From positions 1 to 38,444 of IMG/VR virus record IMGVR_UViG_3300027865_000021: a stretch of DNA of 38,444 bases; one strand, given 5' to 3'. The translations under genes and the position numbers were made by a program. This document shows, piece after piece, positions 1 to 6,600 of this stretch. A model generated the notes under the pieces. The model was not told the DNA's origin. It saw only the letters and a list, made by a program, of their open reading frames with translations, and did not search any database. This DNA comes from a virus. Position 1 is the first letter of the stretch. Every line of letters starts with the position of its first letter.

Positions 1-178
1 TGAGCGTCTATGAGCATCTGAAGATTGATTCTCCCCACGCCGGCGCGCAACCCGCATGCCGCACCATACCCCACACAAGCTAAGCTACAGCCAGATTTTA
101 CCCCTGTCAAGTCATTTTCGAAAAATAATCAATAAAATAAAAATTAATAAAAATTTGTTTTTATTTTGCTTTTTACTA
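1..178. other. Noncoding left edge with a GC-rich patch
   Basis: No convincing gene is visible. Positions about 31-75 are strikingly GC-rich (including CGCCGGCGCG) next to a very AT-rich stretch at 120-210. An open frame from ATG 56 runs in frame into the gene starting at 242 and would add a hydrophobic segment, but it has no ribosome binding site and crosses the promoter at 179-207, so it is not called. Confidence 0.4.
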
Positions 179-207
179 TTGATTTTAAATAGTGCAGGCA
201 TTATCAT
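179..207 (+). promoter_or_regulatory. Sigma70-like promoter of the left operon
   Basis: TTGATT (179-184) and TATCAT (202-207) are separated by 17 bp. This puts transcription start near 214, about 28 bp ahead of the first well-supported gene at 242. Confidence 0.5.
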
Positions 208-241
208 TAAGTATCGAAACAAAAAAAACGAGAGATACACA

Positions 242-460
242 ATGGAAAAGCAAGCATTAATGACAGTACTAGAAACAGAAAGCGTAATCATCTTTGTAAA
301 AGCAAACGGAGATACAAGAGAAATGAGTGCAGTGATCAATCCGGACCAACCTGTACAGTATGAAAACTCTGACGCTGTTGGTGTTATTGATACTATATTA
401 AATCAATATAGAGCTATCAAGGCTCACTCAGTACTTTCAATTAATGGGGAAATGGTATAA
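242..460 (+). CDS. Small phage protein, possibly SH3-barrel (DUF2693/WYL_2-like)
   Basis: The protein has 72 residues. The N-terminal half (VIIFVKANGDTREMSAVINP) resembles the beta-hairpin pattern of small SH3-barrel proteins of T4-like and other phages (V-x-F-x-K-x-x-G-x-x-R-x-M). ATG 242 is chosen over the longer in-frame ATG 56 because a GAGAG ribosome binding site lies just upstream and a promoter lies between the two starts. Its stop codon overlaps the next start (TAATG), implying translational coupling. The family call is tentative and no function is known. Confidence 0.6.
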   Translation: MEKQALMTVLETESVIIFVKANGDTREMSAVINPDQPVQYENSDAVGVIDTILNQYRAIKAHSVLSINGEMV

Positions 461-606
461 TGACTCATAAATTTGCACCAAACCTACAGGCTTATATTAG
501 AGCGCATAAAATTCAAGAGTGCAACGACAAGGAATTAAAGAGAAAACAAGCATTTAATTTAACTTATTTAATTGTTTCAACTACCCTTGATAATCTAGTC
601 AAATAG
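460..606 (+). CDS. Hypothetical small protein (48 aa)
   Basis: The start overlaps the preceding stop by one base (TAATG), the classic arrangement for coupled translation. The product is basic and polar with a central KELKRKQ segment and a hydrophobic C-terminal third. No family is recognised. The case for it is coupling and position in the operon. Confidence 0.5.
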   Translation: MTHKFAPNLQAYIRAHKIQECNDKELKRKQAFNLTYLIVSTTLDNLVK

Positions 607-612
607 AAATAT

Positions 613-648
613 ACTTGAACAAAGAAACAAACTTGAACAAAGAAGCAA
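613..648 (+). repeat. Tandem 18-bp direct repeat
   Basis: ACTTGAACAAAGAAACAA (613-630) is followed directly by ACTTGAACAAAGAAGCAA (631-648), with one mismatch. It fills the gap in front of the gene at 663 and may be a duplicated spacer or a binding site. Confidence 0.7.
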
Positions 649-662
649 AAGAGAGATAGCAA

Positions 663-857
663 ATGTTAATCAAGGCAGCAGCACTAACGTACATTGTAAA
701 TAATTATCGCAGATTTAAAAAAGAATTAGGTAAAGCAGCTAATTACGTTAAACCTAAATTCAATAAGACAGATGCAATAGGAGGAGTTAAGCTCTTTATA
801 GGGTTTTGGCTACTAATGCCAATTATCGCTTTCTTTATGTGGCTGTTTGGATATTAA
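663..857 (+). CDS. Small single-span membrane protein (64 aa)
   Basis: The N-terminal two thirds is strongly basic (NNYRRFKKELGKAANYVKPK). The C-terminus is one hydrophobic segment (about residues 43-62, VKLFIGFWLLMPIIAFFMWL), consistent with a C-terminally anchored inner-membrane protein. A GAGAG ribosome binding site precedes the ATG. A holin-like or host-membrane role is possible but not supported by position or family. Confidence 0.7.
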   Translation: MLIKAAALTYIVNNYRRFKKELGKAANYVKPKFNKTDAIGGVKLFIGFWLLMPIIAFFMWLFGY

Positions 858-870
858 AAAGGAGAATAAA

Positions 871-1104
871 ATGAATATAGATATGATGGATTTCCTGACT
901 GATCAGCAAGTAGGTCAAATTCAGCAAGTAATTGTCGATAAGATGATTAAGAAAATAGAAAAGTGTGATATTGATATTGACGAAATTATGACAAAAGAAG
1001 TAGAATCTATAATAGAAATCGCTTTTCAAGAATGTGAGTTAGAACCAGTTCAGAGTTTAATTACAAATTTCCTTACCAGTAAGCTGGAAAAAGCACTCAA
1101 ATAA
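871..1104 (+). CDS. Hypothetical acidic helical protein (77 aa)
   Basis: ATG 871 follows AAGGAG at 859-864. The in-frame ATG at 847 overlaps the previous gene and lacks such a site. The sequence is rich in Ile, Glu, Asp and Lys, likely all-helical, with a cluster of acidic residues (CDIDIDEIMTKEVES). No family is recognised. Confidence 0.7.
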   Translation: MNIDMMDFLTDQQVGQIQQVIVDKMIKKIEKCDIDIDEIMTKEVESIIEIAFQECELEPVQSLITNFLTSKLEKALK

Positions 1105-1124
1105 TAAAAAAAGGAGAATAGAAA

Positions 1125-1217
1125 ATGCTACGTAGATCAAAAGGTCAAAAAAGACACAACCTTACAATTAACTCAGAAATTAAAAACATTAAAAGAGAAC
1201 TTAAAGCGAGACAGTAA
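1125..1217 (+). CDS. Tiny basic protein (30 aa)
   Basis: A strong AAGGAG site at 1111-1116 precedes this short frame, and the next gene follows one base after its stop. About a third of residues are Lys or Arg (starts MLRRSKGQKRH), which would suit nucleic-acid binding, though nothing more specific can be said. Confidence 0.5.
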   Translation: MLRRSKGQKRHNLTINSEIKNIKRELKARQ

Positions 1218-1218
1218 A

Positions 1219-1389
1219 ATGCATGATGACTTTAAAAATTTAATGGAAGAATTATCACTCCAATATGTACATGCTCTTAAATATTTAAGTGCTTATGAAT
1301 TAGCAGAAATAGAGCATAAGGCTCTCAGTTATGGCTGGATGCTTGAGGATGTAGACTTATACTCTAAAACTGGGAGAATGCCGCAATGA
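1219..1389 (+). CDS. Hypothetical protein (56 aa)
   Basis: It begins one base after the preceding stop and ends in an ATGA overlap with the next gene. Mostly helical and acidic (LMEELSLQYVHALKYLSAYE). No recognisable domain. The close packing on both sides supports it as a real gene. Confidence 0.55.
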   Translation: MHDDFKNLMEELSLQYVHALKYLSAYELAEIEHKALSYGWMLEDVDLYSKTGRMPQ

Positions 1390-1562
1390 TTGCTGAAATG
1401 ATAAAGATGGTAACTGATAGAGATGAGCTAATTGAGAAGTTACTTGATTTCTTGAATGATATAGATGACGATGTAATATTTAAGCCGTGCAATACATCTA
1501 AGTTAGCTGACATATACGCCAGTATAGAAAAACTAGAAGCAAAATTACAGGTGCCATCATGA
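1386..1562 (+). CDS. Hypothetical protein (58 aa)
   Basis: It overlaps both neighbours by the ATGA pattern (1386-1389 and 1559-1562). The protein is helical with an acidic centre (FLNDIDDDVIF). It has no own strong ribosome binding site, so coupled translation is likely. No family recognised. Confidence 0.55.
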   Translation: MIAEMIKMVTDRDELIEKLLDFLNDIDDDVIFKPCNTSKLADIYASIEKLEAKLQVPS

Positions 1563-1750
1563 AGATTCAGAAAGAACTTGGAATATACTTAGCTGAAAGA
1601 GCGAAGAGTGAAAGACAAATCAACCAACGTGAGGATATCATTGATGATCTATTAACGTTAATTGGTCATATAGACGATAGCTTTAGTTTAGATCAAGATC
1701 ATATAAAGGAACTTGCAAAAATAAACACTAATATAAATAAAATGGAATAA
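1559..1750 (+). CDS. Hypothetical coiled-coil-like protein (63 aa)
   Basis: It starts within the preceding stop (ATGA). Charged and helical throughout, with heptad-like spacing of Ile/Leu in REDIIDDLLTLIGHIDD. No family recognised. Confidence 0.6.
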   Translation: MKIQKELGIYLAERAKSERQINQREDIIDDLLTLIGHIDDSFSLDQDHIKELAKINTNINKME

Positions 1751-1819
1751 ATTAAGATTGAGCTATTGACATTAAGATCTTTTAGGATTACTATTAAAGT
1801 AACAGCGAGAGTTAAGGTC

Positions 1820-1942
1820 ATGAAAATAGCGACAATTATCACATCAAAGCAGCACATGGAAGAGAGAATCGAAAGAGCAATAAGTATGAATGTTTTTATT
1901 GCTAAATTAACTAACTGGAAGCAAGATCAAAAGGTGTCGTAA
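1820..1942 (+). CDS. Hypothetical small protein (40 aa)
   Basis: A TTAAGG site lies five to ten bases upstream of ATG 1820, and the stop overlaps the next start (TAATG at 1942). The 69-bp gap in front of it contains no clear signal. No family recognised. Confidence 0.5.
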   Translation: MKIATIITSKQHMEERIERAISMNVFIAKLTNWKQDQKVS

Positions 1943-2148
1943 TGAGCAAGATAGGTGCAGAGATAGTCGTTGAGCAGGTAATAGCTGACCTCTTAAATGA
2001 GATTGAACAGAATGTAGCTGACAGAGCTATATATGTAGCTAATAACCTTAAGTTCATGATTGAACAGACTGTTATTGAATATGATCGGCTCAAAAATGAA
2101 TTGGAAGAAGCTCAGGGGGCGTACCAGTGGATATGCAAGCAAGATTAA
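1942..2148 (+). CDS. Hypothetical helical protein (68 aa)
   Basis: The start is coupled to the previous stop (TAATG). The composition (VVEQVIADLLNEIEQNVADR and a following EYDRLKNELEEAQ) suggests a helical hairpin or coiled coil. No family recognised. Confidence 0.65.
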   Translation: MSKIGAEIVVEQVIADLLNEIEQNVADRAIYVANNLKFMIEQTVIEYDRLKNELEEAQGAYQWICKQD

Positions 2149-2288
2149 AGAAAGTGCAAGAACTGTGCATTGAACATAATGTTATTAAGATAGAAATTAA
2201 CCGATTTGTAGATTTTGAATTTTTAGTGGAGAATTACTCATGCGCGGCAATACTGTCAGTAATAAGTCAGATAAAATCAACGAGATAA
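2133..2288 (+). CDS. Hypothetical protein (51 aa), overlapping both neighbours
   Basis: This frame overlaps the end of the gene before it by 16 bp and the start of the next by 49 bp. It would encode a mixed protein with two cysteines. The large downstream overlap is unusual here, so either this is spurious or the next gene starts later than 2240. Without it, 2149-2239 would be an unexplained gap. Confidence 0.4.
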   Translation: MQARLKKVQELCIEHNVIKIEINRFVDFEFLVENYSCAAILSVISQIKSTR

Positions 2289-2554
2289 TTAAAGAGTCAG
2301 GAATGGCCTGTATTTATCCAATAATACACGGTAAAGCGATCACTGAAAAGCCCAAAGAGTGTTATTTGATTAAGGAGGTTCTTGAGTATCAAGTGACAAG
2401 TAAGCGCAAGAAAGAGCCTGAGAGCGTATCTGTATTGGCCTATAATTTTGAAGGTGAATTGATAGATATTGCAATCACAGGCAGAACTATACTAACCAAT
2501 AACTATGATATATATTTAGATTGTGGCAATCTTGGAATGGATATCCATGGATAG
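2240..2554 (+). CDS. Hypothetical protein (104 aa)
   Basis: ATG 2240 follows GTGGAG at a normal distance. The sequence has an alternating beta pattern in its C-terminal half (SVSVLAYNFEGELIDIAITG), suggesting a small beta-rich domain. No family is recognised. The start overlaps the frame before it by 49 bp; a later GTG or ATG cannot be excluded. Confidence 0.65.
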   Translation: MRGNTVSNKSDKINEIIKESGMACIYPIIHGKAITEKPKECYLIKEVLEYQVTSKRKKEPESVSVLAYNFEGELIDIAITGRTILTNNYDIYLDCGNLGMDIHG

Positions 2555-2741
2555 CTTATATGATAGGTGCATACAGATACAACCTCTTGTGTGTTGCCCC
2601 GTAGCAGAGTTTCATAATTTAGAGGACAGGACCTTCTACATCTGTCAAGACAAAGAATGGACCTATACAAATGATTGCAGCTTAGATGATTTTACATTTG
2701 CAAGAGATATAAGAGAAATTTTAATAAGAAAGGATCTATAA
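2547..2741 (+). CDS. Hypothetical cysteine-containing protein (64 aa)
   Basis: ATG 2547 is preferred to GTG 2523 because it gives the short overlap (8 bp) typical of this operon. Four cysteines are present (C8, CC at 19-20 and C42), with an aromatic middle (RTFYICQDKEWTYTND). No family is recognised. Confidence 0.6.
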   Translation: MDSLYDRCIQIQPLVCCPVAEFHNLEDRTFYICQDKEWTYTNDCSLDDFTFARDIREILIRKDL

Positions 2742-2742
2742 G

Positions 2743-3132
2743 ATGGAACAGTTAATTGAATCAATGTTGACAATATTACTATTGTGTGAGAATAGCCATG
2801 TAGATAATAAGAAAGAGAATGCCATAGGTAAGTATCAGATAAGACCTATATTTGTTGAGGATGTGAATAGAATCCTTGGTGTTGATGTATTCGAGCATAG
2901 CCAAGCACGTAAAAAAGAATACGCCCGCCGCATGATAAGAACTTATTTATATCACTATGGTAAAAGATACAAGAAAGTAACTGGACAAGAGCCAACTATT
3001 GAGGTTTTAGCTAGGATCTTTAATGGTGGCCCCAATGGATACATGAAGATTTCAACTAAGAATTATGGGCTCAGAGCTAAGAATTTTTATAGAGTTCTCT
3101 ATGATTGGCCAAAAAAAGGTAAAAATAATTAA
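2743..3132 (+). CDS. Lysozyme/transglycosylase-like protein (129 aa)
   Basis: Two motifs place this in the lysozyme-like fold seen in phage transglycosylases: CENSHVDNKKENAIGKYQIRP (residues 15-35, with Glu16 as candidate catalytic acid followed by the A-x-G-x-x-Q-I turn) and LARIFNGGPNGY (residues 89-100), the conserved substrate-cleft helix. It probably cleaves the peptidoglycan glycan strand. There is no signal peptide, so it would act from the cytoplasm after membrane opening, or be packaged. It starts two bases after the previous stop. No holin is recognisable beside it, although the 64-aa membrane protein at 663 is in the same operon. Confidence 0.75.
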   Translation: MEQLIESMLTILLLCENSHVDNKKENAIGKYQIRPIFVEDVNRILGVDVFEHSQARKKEYARRMIRTYLYHYGKRYKKVTGQEPTIEVLARIFNGGPNGYMKISTKNYGLRAKNFYRVLYDWPKKGKNN

Positions 3133-3152
3133 AGTTTTTTTCTAAAAGGCTA

Positions 3153-3181
3153 TTGCAATACTTATTTATCTGTGTTATTAT
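3153..3181 (+). promoter_or_regulatory. Possible internal sigma70-like promoter
   Basis: TTGCAA (3153-3158) and TATTAT (3176-3181) with 17-bp spacing sit in the gap after the lysozyme-like gene and ahead of the kinase-like gene. A six-base inverted repeat (TGTGTT at 3171, AACACA at 3191) overlaps the -10 and could be an operator. Confidence 0.4.
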
Positions 3182-3215
3182 TAACTTATCAACACAAACT
3201 AATAAGAGAAAAAAG

Positions 3216-3326
3216 ATGCTTACAATAACTAACTTGACACTAAACAAAATCGCAATGACTTTAATCGCATTTGATGTTGTAATGACTCTTAACGCAGTAA
3301 CTAAACTAGCTTCAGCAATAGCTTAA
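3216..3326 (+). CDS. Small hydrophobic peptide (36 aa)
   Basis: A purine-rich but weak ribosome binding site (AAGAGAAAAAAG) precedes it. The peptide is hydrophobic through its middle (MTLIAFDVVMTLNAV), potentially membrane-associated. It is the first gene after the possible promoter at 3153. No family recognised. Confidence 0.45.
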   Translation: MLTITNLTLNKIAMTLIAFDVVMTLNAVTKLASAIA

Positions 3327-3336
3327 GGAAAAGATC

Positions 3337-3840
3337 ATGATCACGGCAAATCTAGAATTAATCGGCAAGGGTGCATTCACTAAAGTGTTCAAATTAAATA
3401 AAAAAGAGGTTCTTTTTAAAACAACATGTCCGGCGAAATATTGCTTTGCTGAATGGCTCGGGGGTGATCGATTCTACCCTGAGATACGCAAAGATAATGA
3501 TCATAACTTAATAGGTAAGCTATATGATAAGATTAGAGCACCCAAAAAACAACTTAAGTCGATGCACTATAGAATGTATAGACATTTGGTAGATCTTAGG
3601 AATAGCAATTATACAGCTCAAGGATACAACGAACTCTACGAAATGTTTGAGCAAATAACCTATAAATCACTTAGGGAGTCCTTAATCAATGCTCTTGATG
3701 GACTGTCCAACTATATTGATTGTGACTCTATTAGGTTTGAGATTTCCCCAAGAAATATAATGACAGACAAAAAAGGCAATTTGATTTTAAATGATGTTTT
3801 CTTTTGCTCGAGAGAGCTAGCTTTAGTGAAAGGTTATTAA
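3337..3840 (+). CDS. Protein-kinase-fold protein, T7 gp0.7-like
   Basis: The 167 residues show a compact kinase layout: a glycine-rich loop IGKGAFTKVF (9-18), a candidate ATP-binding Lys28 in EVLFKTT, and a catalytic-loop-like FEISPRNIM (134-142) followed by LILNDVFF (149-156) in the DFG position. This matches T7 gp0.7, where the corresponding stretch is FDMHSGNIMF. The metal-binding Asn140 and Asp153 are kept, but the catalytic Asp is Glu135. It is shorter than canonical kinases, lacking most of the C-lobe. In T7 the homologous region helps take over host transcription and RNA processing; the same role here is inference. AAGGAA precedes the ATG. Confidence 0.6.
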   Translation: MITANLELIGKGAFTKVFKLNKKEVLFKTTCPAKYCFAEWLGGDRFYPEIRKDNDHNLIGKLYDKIRAPKKQLKSMHYRMYRHLVDLRNSNYTAQGYNELYEMFEQITYKSLRESLINALDGLSNYIDCDSIRFEISPRNIMTDKKGNLILNDVFFCSRELALVKGY

Positions 3841-3841
3841 T

Positions 3842-3922
3842 ATGGATGTATTATATTACACTGGTTTTTGCATCATGGTTGCAATAATAGGATATTTAAT
3901 AAGACCAAAAGAAGAGAAATAA
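3842..3922 (+). CDS. Tiny membrane peptide (26 aa)
   Basis: It starts one base after the kinase-like gene's stop and ends one base before the next start. A hydrophobic span (FCIMVAIIGYLI) is followed by a charged tail RPKEEK, the usual layout of a single-pass micropeptide with cytoplasmic C-terminus. Function unknown. Confidence 0.5.
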   Translation: MDVLYYTGFCIMVAIIGYLIRPKEEK

Positions 3923-3923
3923 A

Positions 3924-4115
3924 ATGAAAATACCAAAGAAAATAAAAGATGCTGTGAGTTTCTATAATAGATGTTCTAAGAATATACTATCAGTTGATGC
4001 GATTGGAGAAGGTCCTAAATTTATATTAAGGGAGAACGGGCACCTTGTGATGGGCTCTGTGAGTGTTGAATGTATTTACGATGAAGTAGCTTCTAGAAAA
4101 ATTGACCATAGGTAA
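3924..4115 (+). CDS. Hypothetical protein (63 aa)
   Basis: A GAAGAGAAA site precedes the ATG. The N-terminus is lysine-rich (MKIPKKIKDAVSFYNRCSK) and the rest is likely beta-structured. It closely follows the 26-aa peptide. No family recognised. Confidence 0.6.
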   Translation: MKIPKKIKDAVSFYNRCSKNILSVDAIGEGPKFILRENGHLVMGSVSVECIYDEVASRKIDHR

Positions 4116-4184
4116 TAATAAAATCAACTCACGCTTACATAGAGATCGGTCATGGAGTTGAGATAATCGAGCAAGGAGAAGAGA

Positions 4185-4364
4185 ATGGGTAAGGAAGCAA
4201 AGATAACCTACACAGGTGGCTGGTGTGATGAGTATGTGCCAAAGAAAGATATAGAGGTATCTGACAATCAAGTCAGTATAAGTGTTAATGCTGAGGTTAT
4301 ACACATTAACAAAAAGGGCCTAAAATACTTGTTAGCATTGATAGAGGTGAAAAGCAATGAGTAA
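4185..4364 (+). CDS. Hypothetical protein (59 aa)
   Basis: A strong AAGGAGAAGAG site precedes ATG 4185, and the end overlaps the next start by 8 bp. The middle alternates hydrophobic and polar residues (IEVSDNQVSISVNAEVIHIN), suggesting a small beta sheet. No family recognised. Confidence 0.6.
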   Translation: MGKEAKITYTGGWCDEYVPKKDIEVSDNQVSISVNAEVIHINKKGLKYLLALIEVKSNE

Positions 4365-4635
4365 AGTTAAATTTTTAAAGAAAGTTGGTGATGAAGTTGC
4401 TATTAAAGCTAAGATAATCAAAATAGATAAGGATGATATAGAAGGCGTGCCCGTTTTATTATCAAGTCGTAATTGCGAGGAATGGATATCGACTGATGAA
4501 GCTATTGAGTTAGGTATTATTGAAAAGGATGAAAGTCCATGCAATCCCTACTGTAATAAATTAGATCATGTAGGCAATGGTATGTTTAAGTGTGATTCAT
4601 GTGGTAGTATAAATAAATATGGTATTGGAGGATGA
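4357..4635 (+). CDS. Zinc-ribbon protein with C-x-PYC/GMFxCxxCG module (92 aa)
   Basis: The N-terminal half looks beta-rich. The C-terminus carries four cysteines in CNPYCNKLDHVGNGMFKCDSCG, a treble-clef or zinc-ribbon-like pattern (C-x3-C, then C-x2-C after about 11 residues). The same module ends the next gene, which starts in an overlap at 4632. Paired zinc proteins in an early operon could bind nucleic acid or a host protein; this is inference. Confidence 0.65.
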   Translation: MSKVKFLKKVGDEVAIKAKIIKIDKDDIEGVPVLLSSRNCEEWISTDEAIELGIIEKDESPCNPYCNKLDHVGNGMFKCDSCGSINKYGIGG

Positions 4636-4952
4636 ATAAGTCTATAGAATGCCCTGCATGTGAGAGGAAGTCATTTAACTATGCTTTATATGATCATGGG
4701 TTAAGTGTTGAGTGGAGCTGTGGTACATGTGGGTATAAGGAGAATGAGTCAGTCAATGGTGATTGGTCAGTGTTATTTGGTATACCAGATGAGAATGAAG
4801 CAATAGGTTGGAAGGACTCACGCACTAATATCAGTTATCCAATGGCAGAGGCCCATAGGAATAAAGGCACATGTAAACCCTATTGTAATGTACTTAATAA
4901 TATAGGTGTTGGTATGTTTGAGTGCACTACATGCGGCTATATACATAGATAA
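4632..4952 (+). CDS. Double zinc-ribbon protein (106 aa)
   Basis: An N-terminal ribbon (CPACERKSF ... CGTCGY, residues 7-10 and 30-33) is joined to a C-terminal module CKPYCNVLNNIGVGMFECTTCG, nearly identical in pattern to the end of the gene before it. This makes the two genes partial paralogues, probably from tandem duplication with one domain replaced. Eight cysteines could bind two zinc ions. It overlaps its neighbour by four bases (ATGA). Function unknown. Confidence 0.65.
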   Translation: MNKSIECPACERKSFNYALYDHGLSVEWSCGTCGYKENESVNGDWSVLFGIPDENEAIGWKDSRTNISYPMAEAHRNKGTCKPYCNVLNNIGVGMFECTTCGYIHR

Positions 4953-4964
4953 GGAGGATAGGAA

Positions 4965-5177
4965 ATGCAGAACCCAACAGAACAGCAGATAGATGATGCT
5001 ATCGCTAACTTCACAGTAGCTAGTGAGGACGATTATACAGGCCAATTTATAGACTATAGGGTTCTTGGGCTACTTAAGTCAGGGATAGCCTTTGAGACAA
5101 CTAACTGCATCACTGAACATGCGGCCATAATGGAGTTTAAAGATATGGTAGCCATAGAGCTAGAGATGTATCCATAA
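4965..5177 (+). CDS. Hypothetical acidic protein (70 aa), last of the left operon
   Basis: AAGGAGGATAGGAA precedes ATG 4965. The product is acidic (starts MQNPTEQQIDDAIANF) with two separated hydrophobic helices or strands. No family is recognised. It is followed by the convergent AT-rich gap. Confidence 0.65.
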   Translation: MQNPTEQQIDDAIANFTVASEDDYTGQFIDYRVLGLLKSGIAFETTNCITEHAAIMEFKDMVAIELEMYP

Positions 5178-5184
5178 AGTAAAC

Positions 5185-5248
5185 ATATAATAAGAATAAC
5201 TACACAACGTGCAATGCGAAGCATGCACAAAAAATATAATAAGAATAA
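5185..5248 (+). repeat. Perfect 15-bp direct repeat, 49-bp spacing
   Basis: ATATAATAAGAATAA occurs at 5185-5199 and 5234-5248. The hairpin at 5209-5228 lies between the copies. Confidence 0.7.
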
Positions 5249-5417
5249 GATTATAAATAGATAAACAATATTAACATATACCAGACATGCGTATCAATAT
5301 AATACATACGTACAATAATAATACACATAAAGGAGTATGATATGATAGGTAAGTATATAAGTAATAGAGTACCAAAGGATGGCTACTTCTAGTTTTTATC
5401 CTTAAAATCAAAACAAC

Positions 5418-5487
5418 TGTCACCAATACTATACATATATTGTCAATAAATATATACACTAGTATGTGTCACCATAACTATACATAT
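5418..5487 (+). repeat. 21-bp direct repeat, 49-bp spacing
   Basis: TGTCACCA-NN-ACTATACATAT occurs at 5418-5438 and 5467-5487. The copies differ only in the central AT versus TA. The half-site TATGTATAG (reverse strand) resembles the TGTATAGA half-sites of the operator array at 14247-14317. Confidence 0.7.
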
Positions 5488-5661
5488 GGGGGGTGGAGGG
5501 GGCTATGTCACACAATGTATGTGGAAGGGTCATTTCCCTATCTCCCCAAAAAACTAATCCACACACACACTGGTAATAGATGATGATTAATAATTATAAT
5601 AAGGAGTGGGGGTTATCTCAATCGGCGAAGGCCTACTGCTATTAGTATACATAACCTATAA

Positions 5662-5895
5662 TCAAAAAAAATCATGAAACTCATCCTTTACCCAATTAGC
5701 TAGAGTCATGTAGTCTTCAATATTATAAGAATCAAACTCTACATAAGATTTAACTAAATCACTCAATAACCTAAGTAATTTATCAGGATCACCTTTTAAT
5801 TTATCTATTACTATATCATCTCTAAAAGAGGCTGCAGCTCCTGAATACTTAGCAAAAGCTGCATCTAATATCTCCAAATACTCTTTGTCGCTCAT
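5662..5895 (-). CDS. Hypothetical helical protein (77 aa)
   Basis: It is the last gene of the leftward operon, starting four bases after the stop of the gene before it with an AGGAA site. Likely helical and acidic (DDIVIDKLKGDPDKLLRLLSD). No family recognised. Confidence 0.65.
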   Translation of the reverse strand: MSDKEYLEILDAAFAKYSGAAASFRDDIVIDKLKGDPDKLLRLLSDLVKSYVEFDSYNIEDYMTLANWVKDEFHDFF

Positions 5896-5898
5896 TTC

Positions 5899-6102
5899 CT
5901 AATAATCTCCATCATCTACATACAACACCTTACACTCATTCCAACTATGACCAAGATCAGTTATATTTAACTCCTCATCAGGTAGTCCCTTGTTAATGAG
6001 TTCGAACTCAATCAATTCTCTAGCAGAAGTCATACAGTCAGCTTGTACTATCACTACACTACCTATATAATAACCCGGTCCTGTGTGTTTATATATATTC
6101 AT
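5899..6102 (-). CDS. Hypothetical small phage protein (67 aa)
   Basis: The N-terminus (YKHTGPGYYIGSVVIVQADC) followed by a helix (ARELIEFELINKG) resembles small phage proteins that start with a beta strand, a G-x-Y-Y-I-G turn and an amphipathic helix. Their function is unknown. It overlaps its upstream neighbour by four bases and has an AAAGAGAGA site. Confidence 0.65.
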   Translation of the reverse strand: MNIYKHTGPGYYIGSVVIVQADCMTSARELIEFELINKGLPDEELNITDLGHSWNECKVLYVDDGDY

Positions 6103-6362
6103 GACAATCTCTCTTTTAATAACTTATTAGCCAACTCAATTGCAGCGTCGAAGGCTTCAGGCACCATCTTTCCTGAGCAGAGGCCCGGAGAGAAATTACC
6201 TACAAGTATCTTTTCACATTTACGGAAGTCGGATATATCTTTATCACACCAACCGTATGATTGCTGACCATGCTCATTATCTTTTCTTACTAAGGACACC
6301 TCCCATCCGCTATCTCCATCACCAAAGGCTTGTACGATCCACTCACTATCACTACTCTCCAT
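6099..6362 (-). CDS. Hypothetical protein (87 aa)
   Basis: ATG 6362 lies inside the last codons of the preceding gene; AAAGGAGATGG there serves as its ribosome binding site. The beta-like N-terminal half (SEWIVQAFGDGDSGWEVSLV) is followed by three cysteines and a C-terminal helix. No family recognised. Confidence 0.65.
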   Translation of the reverse strand: MESSDSEWIVQAFGDGDSGWEVSLVRKDNEHGQQSYGWCDKDISDFRKCEKILVGNFSPGLCSGKMVPEAFDAAIELANKLLKERLS

Positions 6363-6600
6363 AATCCATCTCCTTTAATATATCAATCAACTCTTCATCG
6401 CACCCACTACAATACTCATCAAATGCAAAGCCACTAGCATCTATAAGATTTATCTCTACATCCCATCTACCATCCTCTCTCTTATTAGCTCTGAAGTCAC
6501 TAACCATAACCTTCCCATTGTCGAATACTCGCCTAACCATATCTGTATAATTTTTAATATTAATAGAATCTTTAATGCCTTTATATGTGCCTACTCTCAT
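6352..6600 (-). CDS. Hypothetical protein (82 aa)
   Basis: It starts in an ATGA overlap with the gene before it. The acidic C-terminus contains C-x2-C (CSGCDEELIDIL). Its last codons (Tyr-Gly-Glu-stop) are part of the ribosome binding site region of the next gene. No family recognised. Confidence 0.65.
   Translation of the reverse strand: MRVGTYKGIKDSINIKNYTDMVRRVFDNGKVMVSDFRANKREDGRWDVEINLIDASGFAFDEYCSGCDEELIDILKEMDYGE

Larger units (their letters stand above)
5178..5661. other. AT-rich convergent intergenic region, candidate origin or control site
   Basis: No gene of convincing size lies here. It holds two pairs of direct repeats (5185-5248 and 5418-5487), a GTGCAATGC/GCATGCAC hairpin with a GAA loop (5209-5228), and G-rich runs (5488-5502 and 5604-5612). 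A 16-codon frame with an AAGGAG site (5342-5392) could be a leader peptide but is too short to trust. No rho-independent terminator is clear, although plus- and minus-strand operons meet here. Confidence 0.5.

Noticed and set aside
56-241. N-terminal extension with a hydrophobic segment for the first gene
   Set aside because: No ribosome binding site at ATG 56, it spans the promoter at 179-207, and ATG 242 has a good site.
5342-5392. 16-codon frame with AAGGAG in the convergent gap
   Set aside because: Too short to separate from chance without expression data; mentioned only within the intergenic entry.
5484-5502. G-quadruplex
   Set aside because: Only three G-runs are close together (GGGGGG, GG, GGGGG), short of a convincing four-tract motif.
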